The notes under the pieces were generated by a model. That model made no database searches and was not told the origin of the DNA. It worked only from the letters and a program-made list of their open reading frames with translations. Shown piece by piece: positions 9,153 to 17,353 of a DNA stretch of 25,000 nt. Each line of letters begins with the position of its first letter. Position 1 is the stretch's first letter. The position numbers and the translations under genes are program-made. Source of the DNA: Theodoxus fluviatilis (Eukaryota > Mollusca > Gastropoda > Cycloneritida > Neritidae); NCBI GenBank assembly GCA_034096865.1, contig JAWQFJ010014564.1, positions 1 through 25,000 on the forward strand, read 5' to 3'.

Positions 9153-9540
9153 TCTTTTCTGTACCTGTGGCCATTAAAAATAAGTGACAGACCACCACGT
9201 TTTGTTTCCACGAACTCCATTAGGCCTACCACCGCTGCTTACGAGACGCTCGAAACGGCACAATCGACTTTCAACTTGCTTTTTACTCAAGACCATGACA
9301 AGACTGTGGCACTCACTCGGAGTTTACAAGCAACAAACTGAAGACTACTCCCAGTAGTCCCAGTACGGCGAACCGAAACTAAAGAGGACGGCGAAATAGC
9401 ACGGAATCGCCTTAAGAAAAAAATTGACGAATACGGCGATTTGACACTCATACGGCGAAAAGGGAAACGACGAAAACGTACCAACCGGGCCATACTAGTG
9501 GACTCGTCCAAGGAAAGGGATGCGAACCCCACTCCGCTGG
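9153..9540 (+). pseudogene. Candidate coding segment with one in-frame stop, unknown family
   Basis: One plus frame is open for about 60 codons, hits a single TGA at about 9339, and continues open for about 100 more. It has protein-like composition: AYETLETAQSTFNLLFTQDH before the stop, ARNRLKKKIDEYGDL and a very basic RRKGKRRKRTNR block after it. The basic block would act as a nuclear localisation signal if translated. The end overlaps the left arm of the outer inverted repeat. No splice-site pair was identified. It may be a relic of a transposon ORF or host gene, or chance. Confidence 0.3.
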
Positions 9541-9551
9541 CAGGCCATGGC

Positions 9552-10594
9552 CATTCTGAACACAGAGATATAGTATCTCTGACACAGGTTGGTCACGTGA
9601 CTTCGGCTCCACATTCCAATGATTTTACCAATCAAAATTCAACATGATCAGAAGACCATTGAGAGTAAAAAGAGGCGATTCTATTTCATTCCAATTCTTT
9701 ATCCCGATAGATAAACACAAATTTGGTGTTCTAATAAAACTAATCTATGAGATTTTCAGGAAATCATTTGAGAACTACTTTTAGCGCGAACGTCGTCTAA
9801 AAGGTTGCAAACTGCCTTGAGCACGTGCGATTGTGTATATAGTAATACACGCAATCTACTATAAACGCAGCGAAAAGGATTCCTATGGCTCCGGGCTGGT
9901 TTCGTGAATCTATGGTTATACTCTCGCAAGTAATTGCTTTCTGGCCGGAACCTGTGGTCTAACTGCCTTCACACTGTTTGACGAGCTCCACACTTCGATC
10001 ATTCGTGTATCGACTGATAGAGTCAGTAAGTGATTTAACGTACATTCCGTCTGTGTTGAACGTTAATCGAATGGAAGTTTCTTCTGTAGGAATCCATCCA
10101 ATTCCGAAGTTCGATATTATCGGATAGCTCAGAAGCAGTTTTTCTAAGTTTAATCCTTCTAAGCATACATTAAATTAATGATTCCTCATCAGCAAAAGCA
10201 CTCAGCGGGTTTCTGTGTGTATCGGTCCAAATGATTATGCAGACGGGATTGGTTGCATTACTCGCTCAATGAAGTATAAATATTGCTGTTGTATTCAAAG
10301 TCCTTATAATTAGTAGAGTTTACAATATTACACTCTTGTGATTCGAATTTTACCGCGTACAAGTTTTACATTCATGGGAAATCGATGTTTAGAAAATGAA
10401 CTGACGGAAAGATGGCTACCAGTATCGAGTGTATCACAACAAGAGGAGGAATACACTCACGATGTGATATGGCATTCAGCGTGGCTGAGACTCTGTGTTC
10501 AGAACGGTGGTATGCATGTTATGGAAGAATTAAGGCTATCACGTGACCAACCTGTTGCTGAGACTATATTCACTAGTCTCAGCCACGCTGAATG
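9552..10594 (-). mobile_element. Mutator-like foldback element, copy 1 (9-bp target duplication)
   Basis: The ends are CATTCTGAACACAGAG (left) and the complement of CATTCAGCGTGGCTGAG (right). Each is followed by a short internal hairpin and then AACAGGTTGGTCACGTGA or near variants. It is flanked by a perfect 9-bp duplication, GGCCATGGC (9543-9551 and 10595-10603). A 9-bp duplication is the hallmark of the Mutator (MULE) superfamily. The outer roughly 300 bp on each side match copy 2 (14197-15490) in reverse complement. The interior (about 9850-10265) is absent from copy 2. No transposase is encoded, so it is non-autonomous. Strand is given relative to copy 2. Confidence 0.8.
10473..10594. repeat. 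122-bp inverted-repeat sub-element at the right end of copy 1
   Basis: CATTCAGCGTGGCTGAGA at 10473-10490 is repeated as a perfect 18-bp reverse complement at 10577-10594, the element terminus. The first copy is joined directly to CTCTGTGTTCAGAA, which is the complement of the element's other terminus. Copy 2 has the equivalent at 14197-14308 with about 10 bp missing. It looks like the collapsed remains of a sibling insertion near the end. Confidence 0.7.
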
Positions 10595-11059
10595 GGCCAT
10601 GGCATCTGATTGGCTGCGTTTGTACTTAGGCGTTTTGTTCGAAACAGAGTCGAATCGCCTTGACGACTGCTGCAAATATGATATTCATTGTAACCCAATT
10701 CAGCTGAAATTGTGTACACCAGTTTGTCAATTACTCACACTTTATTGTCATTCTGTGGGTGGAATAATCGTCTAGAATTCCGCATGTGAGCTAGCGAGCA
10801 CGTAATAATTTCGTTGTCATTCTGCATGGGAGTCACTGCGAATTAAACGACCAACGTCGCACCCCTTTCCTCGCACTAGTCCACTAGTGTGGTCCATTGG
10901 TGGAAGGGATTCCAAAGGTTCTAGATCAGAGAAATAGAAACATTGCGTTTCTTTCGCACCGTGCGCGACAGCCTCAACAAGTCTCAGTAAGTGTGTGAGT
11001 CTTTTCCCGATCTGGCAGCCGTCATTGAGCGACTGGTGAGTCGAGTCCGCAGGCCGACA

Positions 11060-11943
11060 ACATGGAGGCAATGGACAACATGATTTGAGAGAGGCTCCTG
11101 GACGCCCTTGCTGATTCAAACGCCAGGTCAAGCTACTGGCCCCGACCACCCTGAAAGGGACAGTCAACTCACCTCTCCGGATCGAGGCTGTCACCCCGCG
11201 GGAGCGAGCGACGCCGCGGCCCTCCCTCCAGCCTCAAAGGACCTGGGCCTGCACCGCCAAAAAACTCATGGGGCGACAGCGATCCTCAGGTGGTTCATTC
11301 TGGCGCTTAATGGATGAGTACCTGACGAAACTCGGAGTCTCACCTCAACTGGACGGCCAGCGTAGGCAAATTAGATGATGTAATTGTGGCAAGACGGGCC
11401 ACACCAGTCGCCGTTCGCCACAGAAACCAGGAAGTGAAGCGTCGCCTCGCAGATTTGCCTGTCCTAACCTGCCCCAGAGAAGGTGGACCTTCAGATGCCA
11501 GTGATATAGAGCACGGGGCAGTTGTGTCGCAGGTCAGGATGGTGAGAAGAGAGTCATCGGCTAAAACAGCGCCCGTCTCGAGCGGTCGCAGCGTCTATAC
11601 TGCGTCTAGGGGCGAGAATTATTGGTCATCTGCAAAGCCTACTCCAACTATCGCCCGAACCTGCATGGACAGCGGTTCTCGTTGATAGCAGATCAGTCTT
11701 CCCTGCAGTGTCTTATACGCTATCGAGACTTAGAAGACTAGCGGGCAAGATGGCTTGAGAGGATTCGGGAAGATAACTTCAGGATTATCACGGCCCCGAG
11801 AAGAGCCTTGGCAACGCGGATAGACACTCTCATCGTCTCTGCCACTGCAGATCCAGCCTTCGTGCGATCAAACATGATGAAGTCGATGCGCCTTCGGAGG
11901 CATGCTGCAAATGTGTCAGTCAAGTCACCGCCCACCCAAAAGA
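11060..11943 (+). pseudogene. Ty3/Gypsy retrotransposon relic: gag zinc knuckle joined to RNase H
   Basis: A plus frame with several stops and at least one frameshift. From about 11135 to 11420 it resembles a gag C-terminus, ending in a damaged CCHC zinc knuckle. NCGKTGHTSRR is intact, but the first Cys position reads TGA (11376-11378) and the last reads Ser. In the same frame from about 11535 come RNase H blocks: RVIG, RLYCV, GRELLVICKAYSNYRP, HGQRFSLIADQ, RYRDLED and RARWLERIREDNFRII. These match the C-terminal half of Ty3/Gypsy RNase H, which degrades RNA in RNA-DNA hybrids. Protease and reverse transcriptase are missing, so an internal deletion joined gag to RNase H. Stops also occur near 11498, 11561, 11604 and 11739. 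Confidence 0.65.
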
Positions 11944-12159
11944 CATGAAATATGGCGAAGGCGCTTCCGTATGATTAAAAAACAACAACAGCAAAACCAC
12001 GACGGCTTTCTTGTTGCAGATTTGTTTTAAATTGTCGGCTGTGACGGATCATCGGCTGGACCGTCATGTCCGCTTGGAGCTTAATTGACCTCTAGTGCTC
12101 AGTTATCCTGTCCTTCCTCCAGAGTCTGTCTCAGTCTACCCCGCTCCACACTGGTTGAT

Positions 12160-12654
12160 CTGTGTGGTGGACCTGCATCCCATACCCACGCACTGTGTGG
12201 TGGACCTGCATCCCATACCCACGCACTGTGTGGTGGACCTGCATCCCATACCCACGGACTGTGTGGTGGACCTGCATCCCATACCCACGCACTGTGTGGT
12301 GGACCTGCATCCCATACCCACGCACTGTGTGGTGGACCTGCATCCCACACCCACGCACTGTGTGGTGGACCTGCATCCCATACCCACGCACTGTGTGGTG
12401 GACCTGCATCCCATACCCACGCACTGTGTGGTGGACCTGCATCCCATACCCACGCACTGTGTGGTGGACCTGCATCCCATACCCACGCACTGTGTGGTGG
12501 ACCTGCATCCCACACCCACGCACTGTGTGGTGGACCTGCATCCCATACCCACGCACTGTGTGGTGGACCTGCATCCCATACCCACGCACTGTGTGGTGGA
12601 CCTGCATCCCATACCCACGCACTGTGTGGTGGACCTGCATCCCATACCCACGCA
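12160..12654. repeat. 33-bp minisatellite, 15 units
   Basis: Fifteen head-to-tail units of exactly 33 bp starting TGTGTGGTGGACCTGCATCC. Identity is very high. The only differences seen are CGGAC for CGCAC in unit 3 and CACACCC for CATACCC in units 6 and 11. Because 33 is divisible by three, five frames remain open, giving 11-residue periodic peptides on both strands; none has other gene evidence. There are no spacers, so it is not a CRISPR array. Confidence 0.97.
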
Positions 12655-12711
12655 CTACGCCCTCAGGCGTTCCCTAACCAGGCGAACTCTCCGCCCGCGA
12701 ACTAGATTCGG

Positions 12712-12865
12712 ATGGATCGGCAGACCAGAGGTGCGTTTCGTTTCAAAAGGCAGAAAACAATTTTCAGAGATGAGCGCTCATGGCCAGGGTTCGCGGAGCC
12801 CACAACTTTTCTCCCAATCGAACCTGTCCACGAAGGCGCTCGCCGTAAGCGCTCATTTAATATAT
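12712..12865 (+). pseudogene. Copy of an unknown coding fragment shared with 20.86 kb
   Basis: At DNA and protein level this resembles the minus-strand frame starting at 20860. FRFKRQKTIFRDERS aligns with FRFKMALKRFRDESS, and EPVHEGARRKRSF aligns with EPVHAGARCERASL. A spacer of similar length lies between the blocks. The similarity survives better in the protein than in the DNA, suggesting a once-coding repeat family. The function is unknown. It lies between the 33-bp minisatellite and a LINE 3' end. No start codon context or intact domain is seen in this copy. Confidence 0.5.
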
Positions 12866-12880
12866 CTATATTCTCTCAAG

Positions 12881-13210
12881 AAAGCCCTCATCTCCTGCAA
12901 CATCGATCCCCGACAGTGGACCTCCGTTGCTGCTGACAGAGATGCCTGACGCCACACTATCAATGAAGCCAAGGCAGTGTTGGAGAGCTCCCGCAGGGAC
13001 ACACTGAGGGAGAAGCGCCAGAGGAGAAAAAACCAAGAGGGCGTCATGCTGGACCCTGACGAAACTTTCCCCTGCAGCCGCTGTGGTCTGGCTTGCCGGT
13101 CCCGCATCGGCCTCTACAGCCACTAACGTGTCTGCGGTAGACGTGGACAGCAGCGTCGACCCATCTTCGTTCGAGAAGCAACGCCATATATATATACATA
13201 TATCGAAATA
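12881..13210 (+). pseudogene. LINE ORF2 C-terminus with zinc-finger motif (second LINE family)
   Basis: The plus frame reads KALISCNIDPRQWTSVAADRDA, a TGA, and then RHTINEAKAVLESSRRD and TLREKRQRRK. It ends in a zinc finger, FPCSRCGLACRSRIGLYSH..RVC (Cys codons at 13073 and 13082, His at 13121, Cys at 13133; a TAA follows the His). This is the usual C-terminal tail of several LINE families: a helical segment, a basic stretch, then a C2HC/C2H2 finger. The TGA falls where relatives have Trp. Only the 3' end is present, as expected for a 5'-truncated LINE insertion. Confidence 0.7.
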
Positions 13211-13390
13211 AAACGCGCCTCTGGTTCACGGTCCGACAGTTCGCTCGGTTAAAAACCGATTTTACGTCCACGTTCTACTTTTCCTTGGGTCCAGCAAGTC
13301 CACAGTTTGTGCTCTTTCAACGTTATTGTTTCCTCTCGTTTCGATCTCACTGACGTAACCTTTTGATTTACTGACTGATTGAATGAATGA

Positions 13391-13400
13391 CTGAGAGAGA

Positions 13401-13448
<48 letters not shown>
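13391..13448. repeat. (GA)n microsatellite
   Basis: GA tract with one GTGA interruption, immediately adjacent to the 3' tail of the minus-strand LINE. Confidence 0.95.
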
Positions 13449-13450
<2 letters not shown>

Positions 13451-13451
<1 letters not shown>

Positions 13452-14058
13452 ATTGATTCTTTATTTATCAAGGATTGATTGATTCTTTATTTATCAAGGA
13501 TGAAATTTTAGGCATTTCTGCCTTTCTTACAAATTGTCCTTGCTCATAAAGAAATGAAAACATTGATAATTAAGACACAAAATACACAGTAGCTAATCCA
13601 TGTACAACAGTTGGTAAGATATATGAAGAATATGATCAACAATGACAAAGATTTTAGTATATGTCTTTGACAGCTGTCAGCTCAGTGAGTCTTTAAGATC
13701 AAGCAATACGTGTCATATGTACAGGCGACAGAAGTGAGATCATCTGAATAGATAATCACGTATGGATGCTTTAAAAGACGTCAAGGAAGTATTGTTCCTA
13801 AGGTGCAATGGAAGTGTATTCCATATCATAACACCTGAATATGTAATACTGCCTTTGAAAATGTCTATTCTAGGTTGTGGTAGAATGAAAGTGTTGCGAG
13901 ATAGTGAATGGCTTGTTTGGGGACGAATGAAGAGATCAGTAAGATACTTTGGTGCTTGTGAATGAGCAATTTTGTGCATAAGGATGCATTTATTGAGGAC
14001 GAGGTGTTTTTGGAAGGGTAGTAAGCCAAGATTTTTTATCTTTTCATCCGTAGACAAT
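13451..14058 (-). pseudogene. 5'-truncated CR1/Jockey-like LINE: RT C-terminus and 3' tail
   Basis: On the minus strand, from about 14058 to the stop at 13740, the frame reads NLGLLPFQKHLVLNKCIL, then APKYLTDLF, MIWNTLPLHLRNNTSL and TSFKASIRDYLF. These are the C-terminal motifs of CR1/Jockey-type LINE reverse transcriptases (the W-N-x-L-P block followed by a FK...YL end). After the stop comes an untranslated tail of about 290 bp. It ends in two direct copies of a 26-bp unit containing AAATAAAG (13451-13500), fitting the short 3' tandem repeats of CR1 elements. The 5' end is truncated at the microsatellite, and no palm domain is present. Confidence 0.8.
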
Positions 14059-14059
<1 letters not shown>

Positions 14060-14127
<68 letters not shown>

Positions 14128-14164
14128 GACAGAGACAGAGACAGAGACTGAGACTGAGACAGAG
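14060..14164. repeat. Compound (GA)n-(ACAG)n microsatellite
   Basis: GA tract, then ACAG tetranucleotide repeats, then GACAGA/GACTGA hexamers. It lies between the truncated LINE and copy 2 of the foldback element. Confidence 0.95.
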
Positions 14165-14522
14165 ACGAGTTAAAGTAACTAGTGAACGAACTAGTGCATT
14201 CAGCGTGGCTGAGACTAGTGAATATAGTCTCAGCAACAGGTTGGTCACGTGATAGCCTAAATTCTTCCATAACATGCATACCACCGTTCTGAACAGCCAC
14301 GCTGAATGCCATATCACACCCTGAGTGTATTCCTCCGCTTGTTGTGATACACTCCATACTGGCAGCCATTTTTCCGCCAGTTCATTTTCTAAACATCGAT
14401 TTCCCATGAATGTAAAACTTGTGTGCGGTAAAATTCGAATCACAAGAGTGTAATATTGTGAACTCTACTAATTATAAGGACTTTGAATACAACAGCAATA
14501 TTTATACTTCATTGAGCGAGTT

Positions 14523-14693
14523 CGGAGGGTCAGAGTCGATCTCTGGTTGTGAATTCTTGTCAGCAAACCGTTAGATGACAACTAAAGACGCTTCAGCGTT
14601 TGTGTGAACAGTGATTACACGTACCTTGTCAGCAAACCGTCAGATGTCAATTCAACACTGTCTAGTCTCGCTGGATAAGCAGTGAATCAGAAA
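14523..14693 (+). promoter_or_regulatory. 5' leader of the Tigger-like remnant with repeated subterminal motif
   Basis: Contains two direct copies of CTTGTCAGCAAACCGT followed by AGATG (about 14556 and 14625), which could be subterminal transposase-binding sites or 5'-leader repeats. The left terminal repeat expected for the Tigger element is not found, so the left end is deleted. No TATA box is evident. Confidence 0.35.
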
Positions 14694-15149
14694 ATGGCTT
14701 TAACTTCAGCTCCAAAGAAAAGAAAAAGAACAGAAGTGACACCCAAAGACAAAGTGGACTTGCTTGATCGCTACCGAGAGCTAAATTCTAAAAGTTTGAG
14801 GGAGGGTGCTGACATTTTGGGTGTGTCGGCATCATTTCTGTGCCAGACACTGAAAAAAGAAGATGAACTTAGGGCTGATATCGCAGAGGGCTCCAGTCAA
14901 GGCCAAAGGAAGCGTCGGCGCTGCGGGAAGGATAAAGAGACAGAAGATGGCTTAAAGCGGTGGTTCGACTCTATCCAAGCGCGCAACACACCTGTAAACG
15001 GCCCAATCCTGTGTCAGAAGGCGGAACAGATTGCTTCCCAGCTTGGTCGCTCCGAATTCAAAGCTACAAATGGGTGGTTTAACAGGTGGAAGAAACGCAA
15101 CGGCTTGGTGAAGCGGGAAGTGCCGGTTAATAAAAACGCCGCTTATTAA
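14694..15149 (+). CDS. Tigger/pogo-like transposase N-terminal DNA-binding protein (151 aa, no catalytic domain)
   Basis: An uninterrupted 151-codon frame from an ATG in good context (A at -3, G at +4). It has a nuclear localisation signal near the start (APKKRKR). A psq/CENP-B-type helix-turn-helix covers about residues 15-60 (DKVDLLDRYRELN, LREGADILGVSASFL). A second CENP-B-type helix-turn-helix covers about 78-143 (EDGLKRWFDSIQARNTPVNG, then NGWFNRWKKRNGLVKRE). This is the DNA-binding half of Tigger/pogo transposases in the Tc1/mariner superfamily. The usual DDE catalytic domain of 200-300 residues is absent, and the frame closes with VPVNKNAAY inside the terminal hairpin. An internal deletion explains this. 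The product could bind transposon ends and repress them, or be inert. Intact coding despite the deletion is notable. Confidence 0.8.
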   Translation: MALTSAPKKRKRTEVTPKDKVDLLDRYRELNSKSLREGADILGVSASFLCQTLKKEDELRADIAEGSSQGQRKRRRCGKDKETEDGLKRWFDSIQARNTPVNGPILCQKAEQIASQLGRSEFKATNGWFNRWKKRNGLVKREVPVNKNAAY

Positions 15150-15200
15150 AAACACTTTTGTTCGGTCCCAATGTGTTTTTAATAAGCGGCGACTACTGTA
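15137..15200. repeat. Tigger-like 3' terminal hairpin and TA target site
   Basis: CGCCGCTTATTAAAAACAC (15137-15155) is repeated as a perfect 19-bp reverse complement at 15173-15191 with a 17-base loop. This is followed by ACTACTG (to 15198) and then TA. Read on the minus strand the terminus is CAGTAGTCGCCGC, the CAGT-type start of pogo/Tigger ends. At the matching place in copy 1 the sequence runs straight on after TGTGTATATA. This places the insertion at a TA in the host element. Confidence 0.75.
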
Positions 15201-15500
15201 TATACACAATCGCACGTGCGCAAGGCAGTTTACAACCTTATAGACACGTTCGCGCTAAAAGTAGTTCTCAAATGATTTCCTGAAAATCTCATAGATTAGT
15301 TTTATTAGAACACCAAATTTGTGTTTATCTATCGGGATAAATAATTGGAGTGAAATAGAATCGCCTCTTTTTACTCTCAATGGTCTTCTGATCATGTTGA
15401 ATTTTGATTGGTAGAATCATTGGAATGTGGATTCGAAGTCACGTGACCAACCTGTGTCAGAGATAGTATTACATCTCTGTGTTCAGAATGCGAACTAGTG

Positions 15501-16394
15501 CAGACCAGCTGATGAAGGAGCGAGGTGGGCGGAGAGGGTTGTGAGTAGGGGGAAGGGGGAGTGGTAGGGGGGAGAGGTGGGGGAGAAGGTGTGCACTGCG
15601 GTCAAAGGGTCAAATAGTCCCTGACGGACTGTACCATGTGAAAAAGTGGGTAACCACAGACAGACCTGATGAAATCTCTCCCATTTTCCTTGTCTCTGGA
15701 ACGTTTCAAGAACCCAACCACCCCTTTTCTGCAGTTGTAGGTGCAGGCAGTGTAGTTTGACCAGAGATACTTTGACCACGTGACTTGGTGACTACGGTGT
15801 CCAGGGGTACGTGCAGAGTTTAGCCACACTCCAGCTCTTGTTGTCGTCGTCTGTCTACCGTGTTACCTGTTTGATCGGTCTCATGCAGGTCTTGAGTGAG
15901 AGAACTAAGGGCACGGAAAACCAGCCAGGAAGGTTACGTGGTAGTGCTCCCCACTCGAAACTTCGCCGTATTTGGTTGAATTCTGCCTTCGTTGAATTCA
16001 GTCGAGACTGCGTTTTCGTAAGACTGACAGTGAGCACAGAAAGCCTCGGAAACGTTGATCTAGAATCAACAGTGCTGGATTAACAGTGTTGAAATTGACA
16101 GCATCATCGGTAGCAGCGATTTCTTCCGAAATGTGACGTAAGACATTGAGTCCAACTTGCACTTCCTGTGGGCAGTGAATCGGCCTGTGCCCTCCCTCCA
16201 GTGTTTTGTTGGAGAGTGAGGAAAGATTTAAATCAAAGGGGGTGGTTGTTTTCGACGGGTTTGTTTTTTCTGTCGGCGTTCTCGGCGCTGGAATCATCAT
16301 CGTCAACGACAGCGTCACCTAGGCATCCGTGAAGAAGGTTCTGGGCTCTTCACTTCTAGTGCACTTTCCCTGGTGATCTTGGAGTCGTGGTGCC
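15501..16394. other. Intergenic, no recognisable gene; possible 5' flank of the exon cluster
   Basis: Includes a G-rich stretch at about 15525-15595 and otherwise unremarkable sequence. Several short frames on both strands lack recognisable domains. The last part may be 5' untranslated sequence of the exon candidates that start at 16395. Confidence 0.5.
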
Positions 16395-16415
16395 ATGTCT
16401 GCCATCGAGATCAAG
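16395..16415 (+). CDS. Candidate first coding exon (7 codons) with strong splice donor
   Basis: ATG TCT GCC ATC GAG ATC AAG is followed immediately by GTAAGA, a near-consensus donor (AAG|GTAAGA). The start context (GTGCCATGT) is moderate. It ends in phase 0, which matches the entry phase of the segment at 17354-17496 but not that of the segment at 16559-16660. It is too short to be convincing alone; support comes from the neighbouring exon-like segments. Confidence 0.3.
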
Positions 16416-16456
16416 GTAAGAAGTGACTGAAGAAATAACATAGTTCTGTGATTATT

Positions 16457-16471
16457 GGATGATGATGGTGG

Positions 16472-16545
<74 letters not shown>
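16457..16545. repeat. (GAT)n microsatellite
   Basis: Nearly perfect GAT trinucleotide repeat, just upstream of the exon-like segment at 16559. Poly-Met, poly-Asp and poly-Ser open frames across it are artefacts. Confidence 0.96.
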
Positions 16546-16558
16546 GCATTATCATTAG

Positions 16559-16660
16559 TATTAACTGTTTTGGACATTATCGTCGCCGGCATCGTGGTAT
16601 CTTTTTATCACTTCTATTTCGCTTTTGTCATCGACAGCGAGCCGCTACAGGGCTGTCAAG
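16559..16660 (+). CDS. Candidate exon encoding a transmembrane segment
   Basis: Bounded by an ATTAG acceptor-like site (weak pyrimidine tract because of the GAT repeat) and a textbook donor, CAAG|GTGAGT. Entering in phase 1, it encodes LTVLDIIVAGIVVSFYHFYF then AFVIDSEPLQGCQ. That is about 23 hydrophobic residues followed by a short acidic, Cys-containing stretch, as at the end of a membrane helix. It leaves in phase 1. The next convincing segment (17354) needs phase 0, so either an exon in between was missed or this segment belongs to another isoform. The other two frames are a stop-rich one and a non-hydrophobic one. Confidence 0.35.
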
Positions 16661-17353
16661 GTGAGTGCCGTGGCTGGTAATCAATGGACAGCTTTCATAT
16701 TCAGATATTGCGGTTTGAATTTTTCATGGTGATGCTTGCGTTAGAGGAGGAGGAAGAGGTGGTTACAGAAAAAGACACGACGACGACAATGCTGACGACG
16801 TCGACGACGATAACCGTGACGACGAAAAGGATGAAAACTATGCTCATTGTTTGCTTGTTTGTTGTCACCGTTGATCATAACGGCATTTGCTTTGTGGATG
16901 GGCTTGGACAAGGCCGTGAGACAGCTGTATGGGCAGTGCGATCATGAGTTATAACGGAGCGCCGTGTGGCTTTGAAATGCTTTTCCTGTACGGAAACACT
17001 GGCCGTGCCTGCCCATACAGGCTTGTGTTGCAAGGGCAGTACATAAGCAAAAACCTAGCTAAGCTGTTAGGAGCTGTTATTTATTCATTCATTCATTCAT
17101 TCATTCATTCATTCATTTATTTATCTATTTATTCATCCATTCATTCATTTTAAATTAATTCAATCGTCTATTGATTTATTTATCTATTGATTTTTAACAT
17201 CTATTGATTTATTTAAGCAAGCTATACACAAAGCTAGGCAGAAAGTCGACTGTGGTGCTGTAGTGTAACCATGCTGTTTTCTCCGAATTTAGTTGTCGAA
17301 ATAGAATAATGTAGTGGCTGAAATTATTGTTGTTGTTTCCGCGACAATTCCAG
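16661..17353. other. Presumed intron, including an (ATTC)n repeat
   Basis: AT-rich sequence with an ATTC microsatellite at about 17083-17150. A moderately long plus frame (MSYNGAPCGFEM... from about 16929) could be exonic, but no matching splice sites were found. The last 30 bases (TTGTTGTTGTTTCC...CCAG) form a good acceptor. Confidence 0.4.

Larger units (their letters stand above)
9470..10914. mobile_element. Outer inverted-repeat element (CACTAGTGG family), carrying a nested insertion
   Basis: The left arm (GGGCCATACTAGTGGACTCG at 9487, then AAGGAAAGGGATGCGAA) is mirrored on the right, in reverse complement, at about 10853-10905. The arms share the GGCCACACTAGTGG core and the internal CATCTGATTGGCTGCG block (10603) with the small element at 400-706, so both belong to one family. 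The 1,043-bp element at 9552-10594 sits inside, flanked by a 9-bp duplication of the host sequence. Without that insert the outer element would be roughly 390 bp. Ends are approximate. Confidence 0.6.
14197..15490 (+). mobile_element. Mutator-like foldback element, copy 2 (10-bp target duplication), with a nested Tigger remnant
   Basis: The left end is CATTCAGCGTGGCTGAG and the right end is the complement of CATTCTGAACACAGAG. The outer arms (14197-14522 and about 15201-15490) match copy 1 in reverse complement. Flanks carry a perfect direct repeat, CGAACTAGTG (14187-14196 and 15491-15500), a 10-bp duplication typical of the Mutator superfamily. The terminal hairpin CTGAGACTA...TAGTCTCAG is perfect here. 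Between the arms, 14523-15198 is foreign: a Tigger/pogo-like fragment that replaces the interior seen in copy 1. This element is non-autonomous for its own transposition. Confidence 0.8.

Noticed and set aside
9515..9545. tRNA-like B-box words such as GCGAACCCC
   Set aside because: No A box or cloverleaf could be drawn around them; the same goes for GGTTCGAGCTT near 19170.
11655..11720. Aspartic protease-like VLVDSRS motif in another frame
   Set aside because: The overlapping frame gives a much longer match to RNase H; the short motif is probably chance.
11738..11935. Minus-strand frame of 65 codons with protein-like look
   Set aside because: It is the shadow of the plus-strand RNase H frame (RARWLERIREDNF...).
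12160..12654. CRISPR-like array
   Set aside because: Units are contiguous with no unique spacers, and the context is eukaryotic.
12095..12949. Open frame of 284 codons running through the 33-bp array into the LINE tail
   Set aside because: The array length is divisible by three, so most frames are open; the frame joins unrelated repeats by chance.
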